Positions 34,862 through 43,041 of a DNA stretch of 64,000 nt are shown here, in pieces. Location of the stretch: assembly GCA_043497085.1 (NCBI GenBank), contig JBIEKI010000009.1; one strand, written 5' to 3'. Under the pieces are notes generated by a model, which searched no databases, was not told the DNA's origin, and saw only the letters and a list, made by a program, of their open reading frames with translations. Made by a program: the position numbers and the translations under genes. Within the stretch, counting starts at the first letter, position 1, and each line of letters begins with the position of its first letter. The DNA is from Thalassobacillus sp043497085. Lineage in GTDB: Bacteria; Bacillota; Bacilli; Bacillales; Halobacillaceae.

Positions 34862-34931
34862 AGATTCCAAGGGGGTATACCACTTTATTGGAATTAGTGT
34901 GAAGTTTTAATAAGGAACAGAGGAAAAAATA

Positions 34932-35546
34932 TTGTTCAAACTATACATAACAAGACACGGGGAAACAGAATGGAACGTACAAAAACGGATGCAAGGCTGG
35001 GGTAATTCGGAACTGACGGAAAATGGCATGGAAAATGCTCGTGTATTAGGGGAGAGCCTAAACTCTACTGCATTTGATGCCGTCTACTCTAGTCCAAGCA
35101 TGCGAACCAGAAAGACGACGGAATTGATTCTTGGAGACCGAGAGCTTCCAGTTTCTTATGAGGATAAGCTGAAAGAGATCCATGTCGGGGACTGGGAAGG
35201 TCAGACCAAAGAATTTATTGAAGAGAATTACGGCGATGCCTACCATTGTTTTTTCAACACGCCCCATCTCTATGAACCTTTTAATGTCGAAAGCTTTTTT
35301 GAATTACGGGAAAGAGTAGAGGAGTTTCTGGAGCAGCTTAAGCGCACCCATTCATCTGGAAATATCCTGATTGTTACGCATTCGGTGTTTATTAAAAGTT
35401 TGTTGGCGGTAGTGAAAGGACTTCCAATTGAAGAGCTATGGGAACCGCCGTACATCCAGGATACAAGTCTTAGCATCGTAGAGATTGATGGGGACGCGTA
35501 TAAAGTGGTTGTGGAAGGAGATGTATCCCATAAGGTAGTAAAATAG
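34932..35546 (+). CDS. Histidine phosphatase superfamily protein
   Basis: 204 residues. The phosphohistidine motif YITRHGETEWN sits at the N-terminus, with SSPSMRTRKTTELI and the second catalytic His in ILIVTHSVFIKSLL. It belongs to the phosphoglycerate-mutase-like branch 1 phosphatases; the substrate is unknown. TTG 34932 follows AGAGGAAA. A family A repeat lies just after the stop and may end transcription. Confidence 0.88.
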   Translation: MFKLYITRHGETEWNVQKRMQGWGNSELTENGMENARVLGESLNSTAFDAVYSSPSMRTRKTTELILGDRELPVSYEDKLKEIHVGDWEGQTKEFIEENYGDAYHCFFNTPHLYEPFNVESFFELRERVEEFLEQLKRTHSSGNILIVTHSVFIKSLLAVVKGLPIEELWEPPYIQDTSLSIVEIDGDAYKVVVEGDVSHKVVK

Positions 35547-35556
35547 TAGATAAAAT

Positions 35557-35614
35557 AACAGTGCCTGCCCCCTACTGCGGTAATACTTTCTTATGCTGGG
35601 GCCAGGCACTGTTT
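35557..35614. repeat. Family A repeat, copy 5
   Basis: ACAGTGCCTGCCCCC, centre GCGGTAATACTTTCTTATGCT, then GGGGCCAGGCACTGTTTG. Between two convergent genes. Confidence 0.8.
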
Positions 35615-35638
35615 GTGTTGATCTCTATACTATATCTA

Positions 35639-36040
35639 TCAAACAGGTATTTTACTGTTAATGATCGCCTTATCACTCGAAGGATCGAACTGTTGTTTTT
35701 TGTGGTAGCTGAAGTAGGAACCAAATAGTAAAATGTAAAAGATCAAGAAGGAACTTACAGGATCCCCAACAGAGAAAGTCGAGTACATAGCTCCCGTAAT
35801 ATCAATCGCAAAACCGGCGTACGCCCATTCAGTAATTCGAGGAAAACCAGGAACTAATATCGCAATCACACCCAGTAATTTGGCAATTCCGAGAAAAGGG
35901 ATAAGGTAGGCAGGGTAACCTAAGTGGTCGAATAATGAGATGGCATCGGGGTGAGATAGAATATTAGTAATACCACTAAAGAGCATCAATGCTGTCAGAA
36001 GACCTGTGGAAATCCAATAAACAATTGATAGTTTTTTCAC
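35639..36040 (-). CDS. DoxX-family membrane protein
   Basis: 133 residues with four hydrophobic segments. STGLLTALMLFSGITNILSHPDAISLFDHLGYPAYLIPFLGIAKLLGVIAILVPG is typical of the DoxX-like family. A good GGAGG precedes the ATG. A second, unrelated-length DoxX gene lies at 37434 under a TetR regulator. Function unknown. Confidence 0.8.
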   Translation of the reverse strand: MKKLSIVYWISTGLLTALMLFSGITNILSHPDAISLFDHLGYPAYLIPFLGIAKLLGVIAILVPGFPRITEWAYAGFAIDITGAMYSTFSVGDPVSSFLIFYILLFGSYFSYHKKQQFDPSSDKAIINSKIPV

Positions 36041-36701
36041 TTTATCTTCCTCCTTTATTTTACTACGATATAAAGCTTATCATTTATTATTGCTGAACGT
36101 TTCTTCTGAATTGCTAACTTTTTATTAAGGCTTGCAGGAAGTATCAGACAGGACTCTTATAACAAGAAACTTGCTAATTATATTAAAATAGGGTATCAGC
36201 AAAAAGCTGAAAACGAACTTTTAAATATTGAAGAACTTTCTTTCTGTCGGTTCTGCCGGTCTTGATGGTGTCTTTACGGACTTCTCTAGTGCCAAAAACT
36301 ATATTAATGAAAAAGTTCGAAGACAGGCGTCCTTCTAACAGGGTGTCTGTTTTGTCTTTATTTACAAAAGCAATAAAATAAAGAAAGGGAGAAGAAATAC
36401 TGGCTTTTGATAATATAGTTTGTGTAAGAGCTCTGAGTAAAAAAGAGGTAGGGTATCTTAAGAGAACATTTAACAACTGGTATATGAAGAAAGAGCTAAA
36501 TTATTTAGCAAGGAAACTAATGAAGATTAAACAGAATGCTCTGGACCTTGGAGCAGAAAATTACGCAGGATGATGGAATGAAATAAACATCGAACCTTCA
36601 AGATAAGATGGCGATTATCCTTTAAGCGATGGTCGCTTTTTTTATGTAAGAAAAGAAAGGATCTTAATTGAACGGGTCCTATAGTTACTCGCAAAAATGT
36701 T
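36041..36701. other. ~660-bp region with no convincing gene, possible gene remnants
   Basis: Several short coding-like stretches are visible on the plus strand (for example 36400-36573, a 57-codon frame behind AAGGGAGAAG but starting at CTG, and one around 36130-36260), none recognised. They may be decayed genes. A small terminator lies at 36624-36644. Confidence 0.35.
36624..36644 (+). terminator. Short terminator hairpin
   Basis: AAGCGA-TGG-TCGCTT followed by further T. It ends whatever is transcribed through 36400-36573. Confidence 0.6.
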
Positions 36702-36750
36702 TTGACCAAGGTGGTCATCAATGCTATCATTAAAATGACCGTAGTGGTCA
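36702..36750 (+). promoter_or_regulatory. Promoter and twin operators of the TetR gene
   Basis: TTGACC (36702-36707), 17-bp spacer, TATCAT (36725-36730). Two palindromes, TGACCAAGGTGGTCA (36703-36717, over the -35) and TGACCGTAGTGGTCA (36736-36750, just past the -10), lie 33 bp apart, about three helical turns. This is the classic layout of an autoregulated TetR repressor. Confidence 0.75.
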
Positions 36751-36777
36751 AATGGTTAGCGGAAGGAGGTTACAGAC

Positions 36778-37416
36778 ATTAAAGCAAATTTCTATAAGTT
36801 AAATAATGATAAAAGAGAACTAATTATTAATGCGGCAATAAAGGAATTTGTACAAAATGGATTTAATAAAGCATCAACAAACGAAATTGTAAAAGAAGCA
36901 CAAATATCAAAAGGTTCCTTATTTAATTATTTTAAAAGCAAAAAAGATCTTTACGTATATGTAATCGAATACAGTGTGCAAATTATCGAGCAGCTTTATG
37001 AACAAATAGATTTAAATGAAACAGATCTTTTTAAAAGACTCGAACATATTGCAATACAGAAAATGTATATCCAAAAAAAATACCCTCACGTATTTGATTT
37101 TCTGGCTCAGTCTGTCCAGGAGGAGTCGAATGAAGTAAAAGAGATTATTAAAAGCAAAGTCGATACAATCTATGCTCGAGGTACGAAGCTAATCTATCAA
37201 GATATTGATTATTCCAAGTTTCGTGAAGACCTCGATATCGAAAAAGCAATGGAACTCCTGAATTGGGCAATGTTCGGGTTTGGGGAGAAAGCCACCCGGC
37301 AAATAAATACCTTTGAAGATATGGCTGAATTTGGAGAGCAATATCTTAAAGAATGGGAGGTCTATGCTGAAATACTGAAGTACAGTTTTTATAAGAGGGA
37401 GTTTAGGGGCAATTAG
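36778..37416 (+). CDS. TetR-family regulator with an apparent ATT start codon
   Basis: 212 residues if started at ATT 36778. The complete TetR helix-turn-helix (DKRELIINAAIKEFVQNGFNKASTNEIVKEAQISKGSLFNYFKSKKDLY) lies before the first standard start (GTG 36976), and a very strong GGAAGGAGG lies eight nt before ATT 36778. No ATG, GTG or TTG in frame can give the DNA-binding domain. Either ATT is used, as in infC, or the start was lost by mutation. Twin palindromes at 36703-36750 support a working repressor for itself and the DoxX gene 17 bp downstream. Confidence 0.8.
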   Translation: MKANFYKLNNDKRELIINAAIKEFVQNGFNKASTNEIVKEAQISKGSLFNYFKSKKDLYVYVIEYSVQIIEQLYEQIDLNETDLFKRLEHIAIQKMYIQKKYPHVFDFLAQSVQEESNEVKEIIKSKVDTIYARGTKLIYQDIDYSKFREDLDIEKAMELLNWAMFGFGEKATRQINTFEDMAEFGEQYLKEWEVYAEILKYSFYKREFRGN

Positions 37417-37433
37417 CAAGGGGGGAGAACCTT

Positions 37434-37808
37434 ATGTTCATCATTTTTGTTATTTTACAAAGTTTTCTGCTTATCTCCATGTCTGTGGCCGGAATAAGCA
37501 AGCTCGCTGGTGAGAAGAATCAAGTCGAACTGTTTGAGTCGATTGAACTGCCTCAATGGTTTCGATTTGTCACCGGGCTAGTCCAACTAGCCGGAGCAGC
37601 CGGGCTTCTCATAGGATACTGGTATCCTGAGGTGGCCGCATTGGCCGGTATATGGATAGGCATTACGATGTTCCTGGCATGCCTATCCCATTTCAGAGTC
37701 AAGCATCCTGTTGGAAATGCGATACCGGCACTTGTGATTACTTTGATTGCAGCCAGTCTTGTATTTGTGTATGCATACGGCATGTCGCATCCTTTTCCCC
37801 TTACTTAA
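37434..37808 (+). CDS. DoxX-family membrane protein under TetR control
   Basis: 124 residues, four hydrophobic segments: FVILQSFLLISMSVAGISKLAG, WFRFVTGLVQLAGAAGLLIGYWYP, and others. It follows the TetR gene by 17 bp with its own GGGGGGAG site, so the two form an operon. DoxX-like proteins are often induced by thiol-reactive compounds (family knowledge); the inducer here is unknown. Confidence 0.85.
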   Translation: MFIIFVILQSFLLISMSVAGISKLAGEKNQVELFESIELPQWFRFVTGLVQLAGAAGLLIGYWYPEVAALAGIWIGITMFLACLSHFRVKHPVGNAIPALVITLIAASLVFVYAYGMSHPFPLT

Positions 37809-37966
37809 GAAGGGTAGGTAGAGTGGTACTTTGAATTAAAAAAATAACGCTAGGAAAAATAATAGAATGAATCCTCACGTTATCGAATATTCACGTAATG
37901 CCAAAAAGAACTGGATAGGCAATATTCTAGACGGCTGATTGAAAAAATGAAAAGGAGTGTTCCCTG

Positions 37967-38554
37967 ATGACAAATAGTAGAAAGAATCGTAAAGTGGATG
38001 GATTTTTGAAAAAAGCCAAACAGTGGAGGGAAGAATTTGAGACGTTGAGAAATATCGTTCTTGACTGTGAGCTGGACGAAGATATTAAATGGATGCATCC
38101 TTGCTATATGCATGAAGGGAAAAACATCGTTTTAATACATGGCTTCAAAGAATATTGCGCACTGCTGTTTCACAAAGGAGCATTGTTAAAGGATCACCAT
38201 AAGATTCTAATTCAGCAAACCGAGAACGTACAAGCGGCACGACAAATCCGGTTCACGAATGTTCAAGAAATAGTGGAAATGGAAACTATAGTGAAAGAAT
38301 ATATTTATGAAGCCATTGAAGTTGAAAAAGCCGGTTTAGAAGTTGAAAAGAAAAAAGAATTCACAATTCCTGAAGAACTTCAAAATAAATTCGATGAAAT
38401 CCCTGCCTTGAAAGCTGCTTTTGAATCATTGACGCCGGGACGGCAAAGAGCATATATTATTTACTTTTCTAAAGCCAAAAAACCCCAAACCCGAGAGTCA
38501 AGGGTTGAAAAATATGTGGAGCATATTCTCGATGGAAAGGGGTTGAATGATTAG
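37967..38554 (+). CDS. YdeI/DUF1801-family protein
   Basis: 195 residues. An N-terminal DUF1801-like part (RNIVLDCELDEDIKWMHPCYMHEGKNIVLIHGFKEYCALLFHKGALL) and a C-terminal YdeI-type part (FTIPEELQNKFDEIPALKAAFESLTPGRQRAYIIYFSKAKKPQTRESRV) are both visible. It resembles B. subtilis YdeI; the biochemical role is unknown. AAAAGGAGTG precedes ATG 37967. Confidence 0.85.
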   Translation: MTNSRKNRKVDGFLKKAKQWREEFETLRNIVLDCELDEDIKWMHPCYMHEGKNIVLIHGFKEYCALLFHKGALLKDHHKILIQQTENVQAARQIRFTNVQEIVEMETIVKEYIYEAIEVEKAGLEVEKKKEFTIPEELQNKFDEIPALKAAFESLTPGRQRAYIIYFSKAKKPQTRESRVEKYVEHILDGKGLND

Positions 38555-38649
38555 TAAAAATTAGTGGTTTGAAATTATTAACAACGATTGCGGTGAAGCT
38601 TTTAAAACGATATCTAGGAATCAATCCTCTATAAATAGTTGGCTTTAAT

Positions 38650-38702
38650 GATGTCCCTGATCTCCACGGGGCTAATAATTTAGCATGCTGGGCGGCACAC
38701 TT
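38650..38702. repeat. Family A repeat, degenerate copy 6
   Basis: GTCCCTGATCTCC...CTAATAATTTAGCATGCTGGGCGGCACAC keeps the centre TTTAGCATGCTGGG and parts of both arms. Confidence 0.5.
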
Positions 38703-38789
38703 TATTAATAAGTATGGAAGAAATGTGTAAATTCGATTTCCTTTTGATTACATTAGGGATTTAAAACAAATTTTTTGTTAGTATAGAAC

Positions 38790-38897
38790 TGTAGCACAAG
38801 CTGCCTGCCAAACGCCCGCCCCCTGGCGTTTGGTAAAATAACTTTCCAACATGAGCCGGGACGTAAACACTGTGGTGTTTGCGTCCTATTTTTTTGT
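38790..38897 (+). ncRNA. Candidate structured RNA or leader ahead of pncA
   Basis: Hairpin 1: CCAAACGCC (38808-38816) with GGCGTTTGG (38825-38833) around a C-rich loop CGCCCCCT. Hairpin 2: a 12-bp stem (38859-38870 with 38875-38886) followed by TATTTTTTT, a strong terminator. No gene ends here, so it terminates an RNA of about 100 nt starting near 38790. It could be a free small RNA or a terminator-gated leader of the nicotinamidase gene 70 bp downstream. Not matched to any family I know. Confidence 0.5.
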
Positions 38898-38966
38898 GGA
38901 GTTAAAAGTATCTTTACATATATAAATACACGTGTAAAATTATAGCTGAGAGGGGGCTTTTTTTTG

Positions 38967-39536
38967 ATGAACAGGTGCTTACTTGTGATTGATTATACCT
39001 ATGATTTTGTGGCAGATGATGGTGCGTTGACATGTGGTAAGCCAGGTCAGGATATAGAACCTGACTTGCAATCGTTAGTGAAACAGTGGGTAGAGGACAA
39101 CGAACCGGTTGTTTTTGCGGTGGATCTTCATCAACAGGACGATCAGTATCATCCGGAACACAAACTCTTTCCTCCCCATAACATTGAAGGGACAGATGGC
39201 AGAAAGCTGTATGGTTCGCTTCAGGAATATTATGAAGAAAACAAAGCCTTGGATACTGTAAGATGGATGGATAAAACAAGATATAGTGCGTTTGCCGGTA
39301 CAGACCTTGACCTTTATTTAAAAGAAAGAGGAATCAATGAAATTCACCTTACTGGTGTCTGCACGGATATTTGTGTGCTCCATACGGCTATGGATGCTTA
39401 CAATTTAGGATATTCTATCGTTATTTATGAACATGCTGTCGCCAGTTTTAATGAAGAGGGGCATAAGTGGGCGCTTGGCCATTTTGAACATGTACTCGGT
39501 GCCAAAGTTGTAACTATTGATGAACGAGTTGTTTAA
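38967..39536 (+). CDS. pncA: Nicotinamidase
   Basis: 189 residues. It closely resembles B. subtilis PncA (formerly YueJ): LLVIDYTYDFVADDGALTCGKPG with catalytic Asp, AVDLHQQDDQYHPEHKLFPPHN with metal ligands, KTRYSAFAGTDLDLYL with Lys, and GVCTDICVLHTAMDAY with the nucleophile Cys. It deamidates nicotinamide to nicotinate for NAD salvage. ATG 38967 (after TTG 38964) follows GAGAGGGGG. A terminator-ended structured RNA lies just upstream. Confidence 0.9.
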   Translation: MNRCLLVIDYTYDFVADDGALTCGKPGQDIEPDLQSLVKQWVEDNEPVVFAVDLHQQDDQYHPEHKLFPPHNIEGTDGRKLYGSLQEYYEENKALDTVRWMDKTRYSAFAGTDLDLYLKERGINEIHLTGVCTDICVLHTAMDAYNLGYSIVIYEHAVASFNEEGHKWALGHFEHVLGAKVVTIDERVV

Positions 39537-39554
39537 TATGAATATAATCTCTTT

Positions 39555-39586
39555 ATCCTTTTTTAGAGTATATATAAAGGATTTTT
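39555..39586 (+). terminator. Terminator after pncA
   Basis: ATCCTTT (39555-39561) pairs with AAAGGAT (39576-39582), followed by TTTTT. Confidence 0.6.
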
Positions 39587-39639
39587 ACTTAACAAAAGCG
39601 AACCCGTTATATATTAACCAATGATATAGGGGGAACTTG

Positions 39640-40011
39640 ATGAAACTAGGAGCATTTTCTATAAGTTTAACTGTGAAAGACATTAACAAATCAAAAGATT
39701 TTTATGAAAAATTAGGATTTCAATCCTTTGGGGGAAATACTGATCAAAATTGGATCATTATGAAAAATGAAGATTGTGTTATTGGTTTATTTCAAGGAAT
39801 GTTCGAGAAGAATATCTTAACTTTCAATCCTGGCTGGAATCAAAATGCAGAAAACATTGAGCCTTTTACAGATGTTCGAGAACTTCAAAAACAGCTGAAA
39901 GAAAACGATATTAAACTATTGTCTGAAGCTGATGAAGCTAGTGAAGGACCAGAAAATATTATAATCGAAGACCCTGATGGTAACCCAATACTAATTGATC
40001 AGCACAGATAA
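39640..40011 (+). CDS. VOC family protein
   Basis: 123 residues. LGAFSISLTVKDINKSKDFYEKLGFQSFGG at the start and PENIIIEDPDGNPILIDQHR at the end are typical of one VOC unit. ATG 39640 follows ATAGGGGGA. Function unknown. A terminator follows at 40102. Confidence 0.85.
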   Translation: MKLGAFSISLTVKDINKSKDFYEKLGFQSFGGNTDQNWIIMKNEDCVIGLFQGMFEKNILTFNPGWNQNAENIEPFTDVRELQKQLKENDIKLLSEADEASEGPENIIIEDPDGNPILIDQHR

Positions 40012-40101
40012 ATTAGTATGGAGAATAGATAGGGTTCTTGGAATAGAAGGCGAATTATCATTACGTTCAGAGAACTATAGATAGAACATGATGAAAGGCA
40101 G

Positions 40102-40128
40102 GGTATCCATAACAAGGGTACCTTTTTT
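40102..40128 (+). terminator. Terminator after the VOC gene
   Basis: GGTATCC (40102-40108) pairs with GGGTACC (40116-40122, one G-U pair), then six T. Confidence 0.7.
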
Positions 40129-40195
40129 ACATATTTGTCAGAACCAATTGAGTGCCAGAGGGATAGAATTAGAAATGCGAGGTGGGAGTTATACA

Positions 40196-40636
40196 ATGGT
40201 TTTTCGCTCAAAAGTGGATAAATTTTTCATTAACTTTATCGTAATAGCCGTACTAATTATAGGTGCGGGGACATTTTGGCCACTATTTCTTGAAGGTGGA
40301 ACTGAATTACCAGTGGTTCTAATACTGATAGCCATATACTTAGTTGTCGTTAGTTTTATATTATGGACTGCCTTTTCAGTTACGTATGTTTTCCATACAG
40401 ACCATTTATTAGTAAAAGGTGGACCATTCCGAAGTCGAATTCCCTTTGATCATATAACAAAAATCTCACCTACCACAGATATTTTCACGGGTTACAGAAT
40501 ACTATCCTCCAGAGATGCCATTGAAATTTTTTATAAGCGTGCCGTTTTAGGAAGTGTAAAAATTTCACCAAAAGATAAAAATATGTTCCTATCCGAACTA
40601 AAAAAACATAATCCAAACATACATATTAAAGCATAA
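40196..40636 (+). CDS. Small membrane protein with bacterial PH-like domain
   Basis: 146 residues from ATG 40196 (GAGGTGGGAG upstream); the frame opens earlier but runs through a terminator. Two hydrophobic segments at ~11-30 and ~38-60, then a bPH-like domain: VTYVFHTDHLLVKGGPFRSRIPFDHITKISPTTD. Function unknown. Confidence 0.75.
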   Translation: MVFRSKVDKFFINFIVIAVLIIGAGTFWPLFLEGGTELPVVLILIAIYLVVVSFILWTAFSVTYVFHTDHLLVKGGPFRSRIPFDHITKISPTTDIFTGYRILSSRDAIEIFYKRAVLGSVKISPKDKNMFLSELKKHNPNIHIKA

Positions 40637-40751
40637 ACTGTATATTGTTGCAGTAAATTGTATCAAAATTTTATAAAGGAGCATTCCTGTAATGAAGAAA
40701 TTTGCAGGGGATATCAAAGTAGAGTGCGAATGCATAAAAAAAGCCCCCTTG

Positions 40752-40799
40752 GTACGATAGGGAGTGTCATCACGATGACCTCGAATTGAGTACCGAAGG
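40752..40799 (+). ncRNA. Structured 5' non-coding region of IS110, possible bridge RNA part
   Basis: CCTTGGTAC pairs with GTACCGAAGG around a nested TCATC/GATGA hairpin, immediately before the transposase ribosome site. IS110 elements encode a guide (bridge) RNA in their non-coding ends; this is one of two candidate regions. The other is 42100-42345. Confidence 0.35.
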
Positions 40800-40811
40800 A
40801 GGACTTCTACT

Positions 40812-42098
40812 ATGGATTTTACACAAAATGAGCGCTTAGCGCAAATCAATGAAAGCACACTGATTATCGGTGTCGATGTAGCCAAAAAGAAACATGTGGC
40901 GCGGGTGATTGATGATCGGGGGCGAGACTTGGCCAAAAGGCTAGTGTTCGCAAACTCCCATCAGGGTTTTTCAACGCTTCTCATCTGGGCAAAAGAACTG
41001 GCGGATAAGCATGACCGACCAAACATCATCATTGGCACGGAGCCGACCGGTCATTATGGGATGAACCTGGCTTATCATCTGAAAAACAAAGGCATCCATG
41101 TGGTGGGCGTGAATCCGATGAAGGTGAAAAGGTTCAAGGAAATGGATGATGACTCCCCGACGAAAAATGATACGAAGGATGCCAAAGTCATCGCTCAAAT
41201 CATTAAAGACGGACGTTTTCATGAACCCACACTACCCGAGGATGTGTACGCCGAATTGAGGGAAGGCATGAAACTCCATGACATCATCCAGGAGGATTTG
41301 TCTTCCATTAAAGCTCAGATGCATAATGCGCTGGATCGTTACTTCCCGGAGTTCCTGGATGTCTTCAAAGACTGGAAAGGGAAAGCAGCTCTCCACCTTT
41401 TGGAAAAGGGCTATCTTCCTGATGATATACGAAAGGCTTCGGAAGAAGACCTGATGGCCGAAGTGAAAAGCGCTGCCCAACGGGCCGTGGGGATGAAACG
41501 GATCCAGGCATTAAAACAGGCAGCTGAAGACAGTATCGGGCTGACGGTCGGTTTACGCATGGCCCGTGAGGAATTCCGTTACCTGGTTGACCAATACAAG
41601 GCTCTGGAAGAACGTATCCTCGCTCTTGAAGCACAACTTGAAGAACTCGTTCTTCTGATCCCGGGGGCGGAACAGATGACCGCCATCAAAGGGGTCAGTA
41701 TCATAACGGTGGCCGGTTTCTTTGCGGAAGTCGGTGATTTGTCGAATTACAGAGATCCACGCCAAATCATTAAATTAGCGGGACTCAATCTTATGATGAA
41801 TCAATCCGGCAAATTCAAGGGCCAGACTACGATCACAAAACGAGGGCGAAAACGACTGAGAAAGCTTCTGTATCAGGTTGCACGGCCCCTCTCGATTCAT
41901 AATAAAGCCTTTCGAAAGCTTCATGATCATTACCGTCACCGGTCCGATAATCCCCTAACGGGGAAGCAATCGTTTATCGCGTTAAGCCGAAAACTCGTGA
42001 AAATCTTTTATGTACTAGGAACACGCCAGTGTGCCTTCAGTGAAGAACGCATGATCCGGGATATCCCCGGTCTTTCAGGCTTACAGGAAGCTGCCTGA
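40812..42098 (+). CDS. IS110-family DEDD transposase (recombinase)
   Basis: 428 residues. The N-terminal RuvC-like DEDD domain is visible: LIIGVDVAKKKHVARVID (first Asp), GTEPTGHYGMNLAYHL (Glu), NPMKVKRFKEMDDDSPTKNDTKDAKVIAQII (Asp pair). The C-terminal Tnp domain with the catalytic Ser region is LLIPGAEQMTAIKGVSIITVAGFFAEVGDL followed by LAGLNLMMNQSGKFKGQTTITKRGRKRLRKLLYQ. GGAGGA precedes ATG. The gene looks intact. Confidence 0.95.
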   Translation: MDFTQNERLAQINESTLIIGVDVAKKKHVARVIDDRGRDLAKRLVFANSHQGFSTLLIWAKELADKHDRPNIIIGTEPTGHYGMNLAYHLKNKGIHVVGVNPMKVKRFKEMDDDSPTKNDTKDAKVIAQIIKDGRFHEPTLPEDVYAELREGMKLHDIIQEDLSSIKAQMHNALDRYFPEFLDVFKDWKGKAALHLLEKGYLPDDIRKASEEDLMAEVKSAAQRAVGMKRIQALKQAAEDSIGLTVGLRMAREEFRYLVDQYKALEERILALEAQLEELVLLIPGAEQMTAIKGVSIITVAGFFAEVGDLSNYRDPRQIIKLAGLNLMMNQSGKFKGQTTITKRGRKRLRKLLYQVARPLSIHNKAFRKLHDHYRHRSDNPLTGKQSFIALSRKLVKIFYVLGTRQCAFSEERMIRDIPGLSGLQEAA

Positions 42099-42099
42099 A

Positions 42100-42345
42100 C
42101 AAAAAAGATCCATTCCGTTTAAGATCCATTCTTTTGAACATTCGAAGCACGGAGAAGCCGGTCGTTATTATCACCGTTAGGGCATTGACCCGCTTAAGGA
42201 GCATTTCCGGTATCCACCATGGTCAGGTTGAACGAAGGAATTTTCGCGCATTGACGCCGAGAGACGTGGGAGGGTCCACCGCCATGAATAACGTGGAGGT
42301 CCAAGGTGCGATTATAGGAAATCAAACCATTTAATGGAAAAACCC
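42100..42345 (+). ncRNA. Long structured 3' non-coding region of IS110, candidate guide RNA region
   Basis: GC-richer than the flanks, with local inverted repeats such as GTCCACC...GTGGAGGTCC at ~42276-42302. A 66-codon open frame here (42134-42334) lacks a ribosome site and is taken as chance. Which end of this element carries the guide RNA cannot be settled by eye. Confidence 0.3.
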
Positions 42346-42505
42346 CATGGATGTGTAGTTGGTGTTATGCCTTAATTCCATAAATACCCTTTATTGATAG
42401 ATAAATGAATGACCAACCCCCATCAGCTTTGAAGAATAAAAAAGAAACGGGAGAAAAACGGAGGAATTCTAAGAGAACTTTAATTTATAGAGGGAGGTAA
42501 ACAAC

Positions 42506-42961
42506 GTGAGTATTCATTTTGATGTAACAAGGACTATCCATGTATCTAAGCAAAAAGCATACGACTCTTTACTTGATCTTGATGCCGCGAACCATTGGAT
42601 GAAAGGTTTAGTACGAATGGAGCGTTTGGATGATGGACCAATGAAAGAGGGAAGTGAGTGGAAAGAAACAAGAAAGATGTTTGGGAAAGAGGCATCTGAG
42701 TATTTTGAGGTAGTAGAACTTTCTGAACCAGATAAAATTGTGCTTCGCTGTGATGGTTCGAAAGGAACAACCGGTAAAGGAGAATATATTTTTACATATC
42801 TTGTCCGTTCTTCGGGAGAATCTTCTAACATTGTACTTAACGGCGAGATCAAGGGGCTTACTGGCTTGTCAAAATTATTTGGTAAGCTGATGGTCGGGTC
42901 CTTTAAAAAAGCATGCGCAAAAGATATGGATGCGTTAAAAAGTTATTTGGAGAATGGATGA
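42506..42961 (+). CDS. SRPBCC (START-like) family protein
   Basis: 151 residues. IHFDVTRTIHVSKQKAYDSLLDLDAANHWMKGLVRMERLDDGPMKEGSEWKETR is typical of polyketide-cyclase/START-like ligand-binding folds. GTG 42506 follows GAGGGAGG. Role unknown; such proteins bind hydrophobic ligands. Confidence 0.8.
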   Translation: MSIHFDVTRTIHVSKQKAYDSLLDLDAANHWMKGLVRMERLDDGPMKEGSEWKETRKMFGKEASEYFEVVELSEPDKIVLRCDGSKGTTGKGEYIFTYLVRSSGESSNIVLNGEIKGLTGLSKLFGKLMVGSFKKACAKDMDALKSYLENG

Positions 42962-43041
42962 AGAAAAGCACCTGTTCCTTTTAACTGAATGAGTTTCAGC
43001 CCAAATAGTATTTATAACGAATGATATATGAGGTGATTTAA

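Larger units (their letters stand above)
40645..42345 (+). mobile_element. IS110-family insertion sequence (boundaries approximate)
   Basis: One full-length DEDD transposase gene with about 165 bp of structured sequence before it and about 245 bp of GC-richer non-coding sequence after it. IS110 elements lack long terminal inverted repeats, so exact ends cannot be fixed from one copy. The element sits between a PH-domain gene and an SRPBCC gene without interrupting an obvious frame. Confidence 0.7.

Noticed and set aside
36183..36751. Minus-strand open frames of 74-97 codons
   Set aside because: No ribosome sites; they run against the TetR promoter and operators and encode no recognisable protein.
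42134..42334. 66-codon open frame after the IS110 transposase
   Set aside because: No ribosome site, sequence lies in the structured non-coding end of the insertion sequence, composition unlike a protein.
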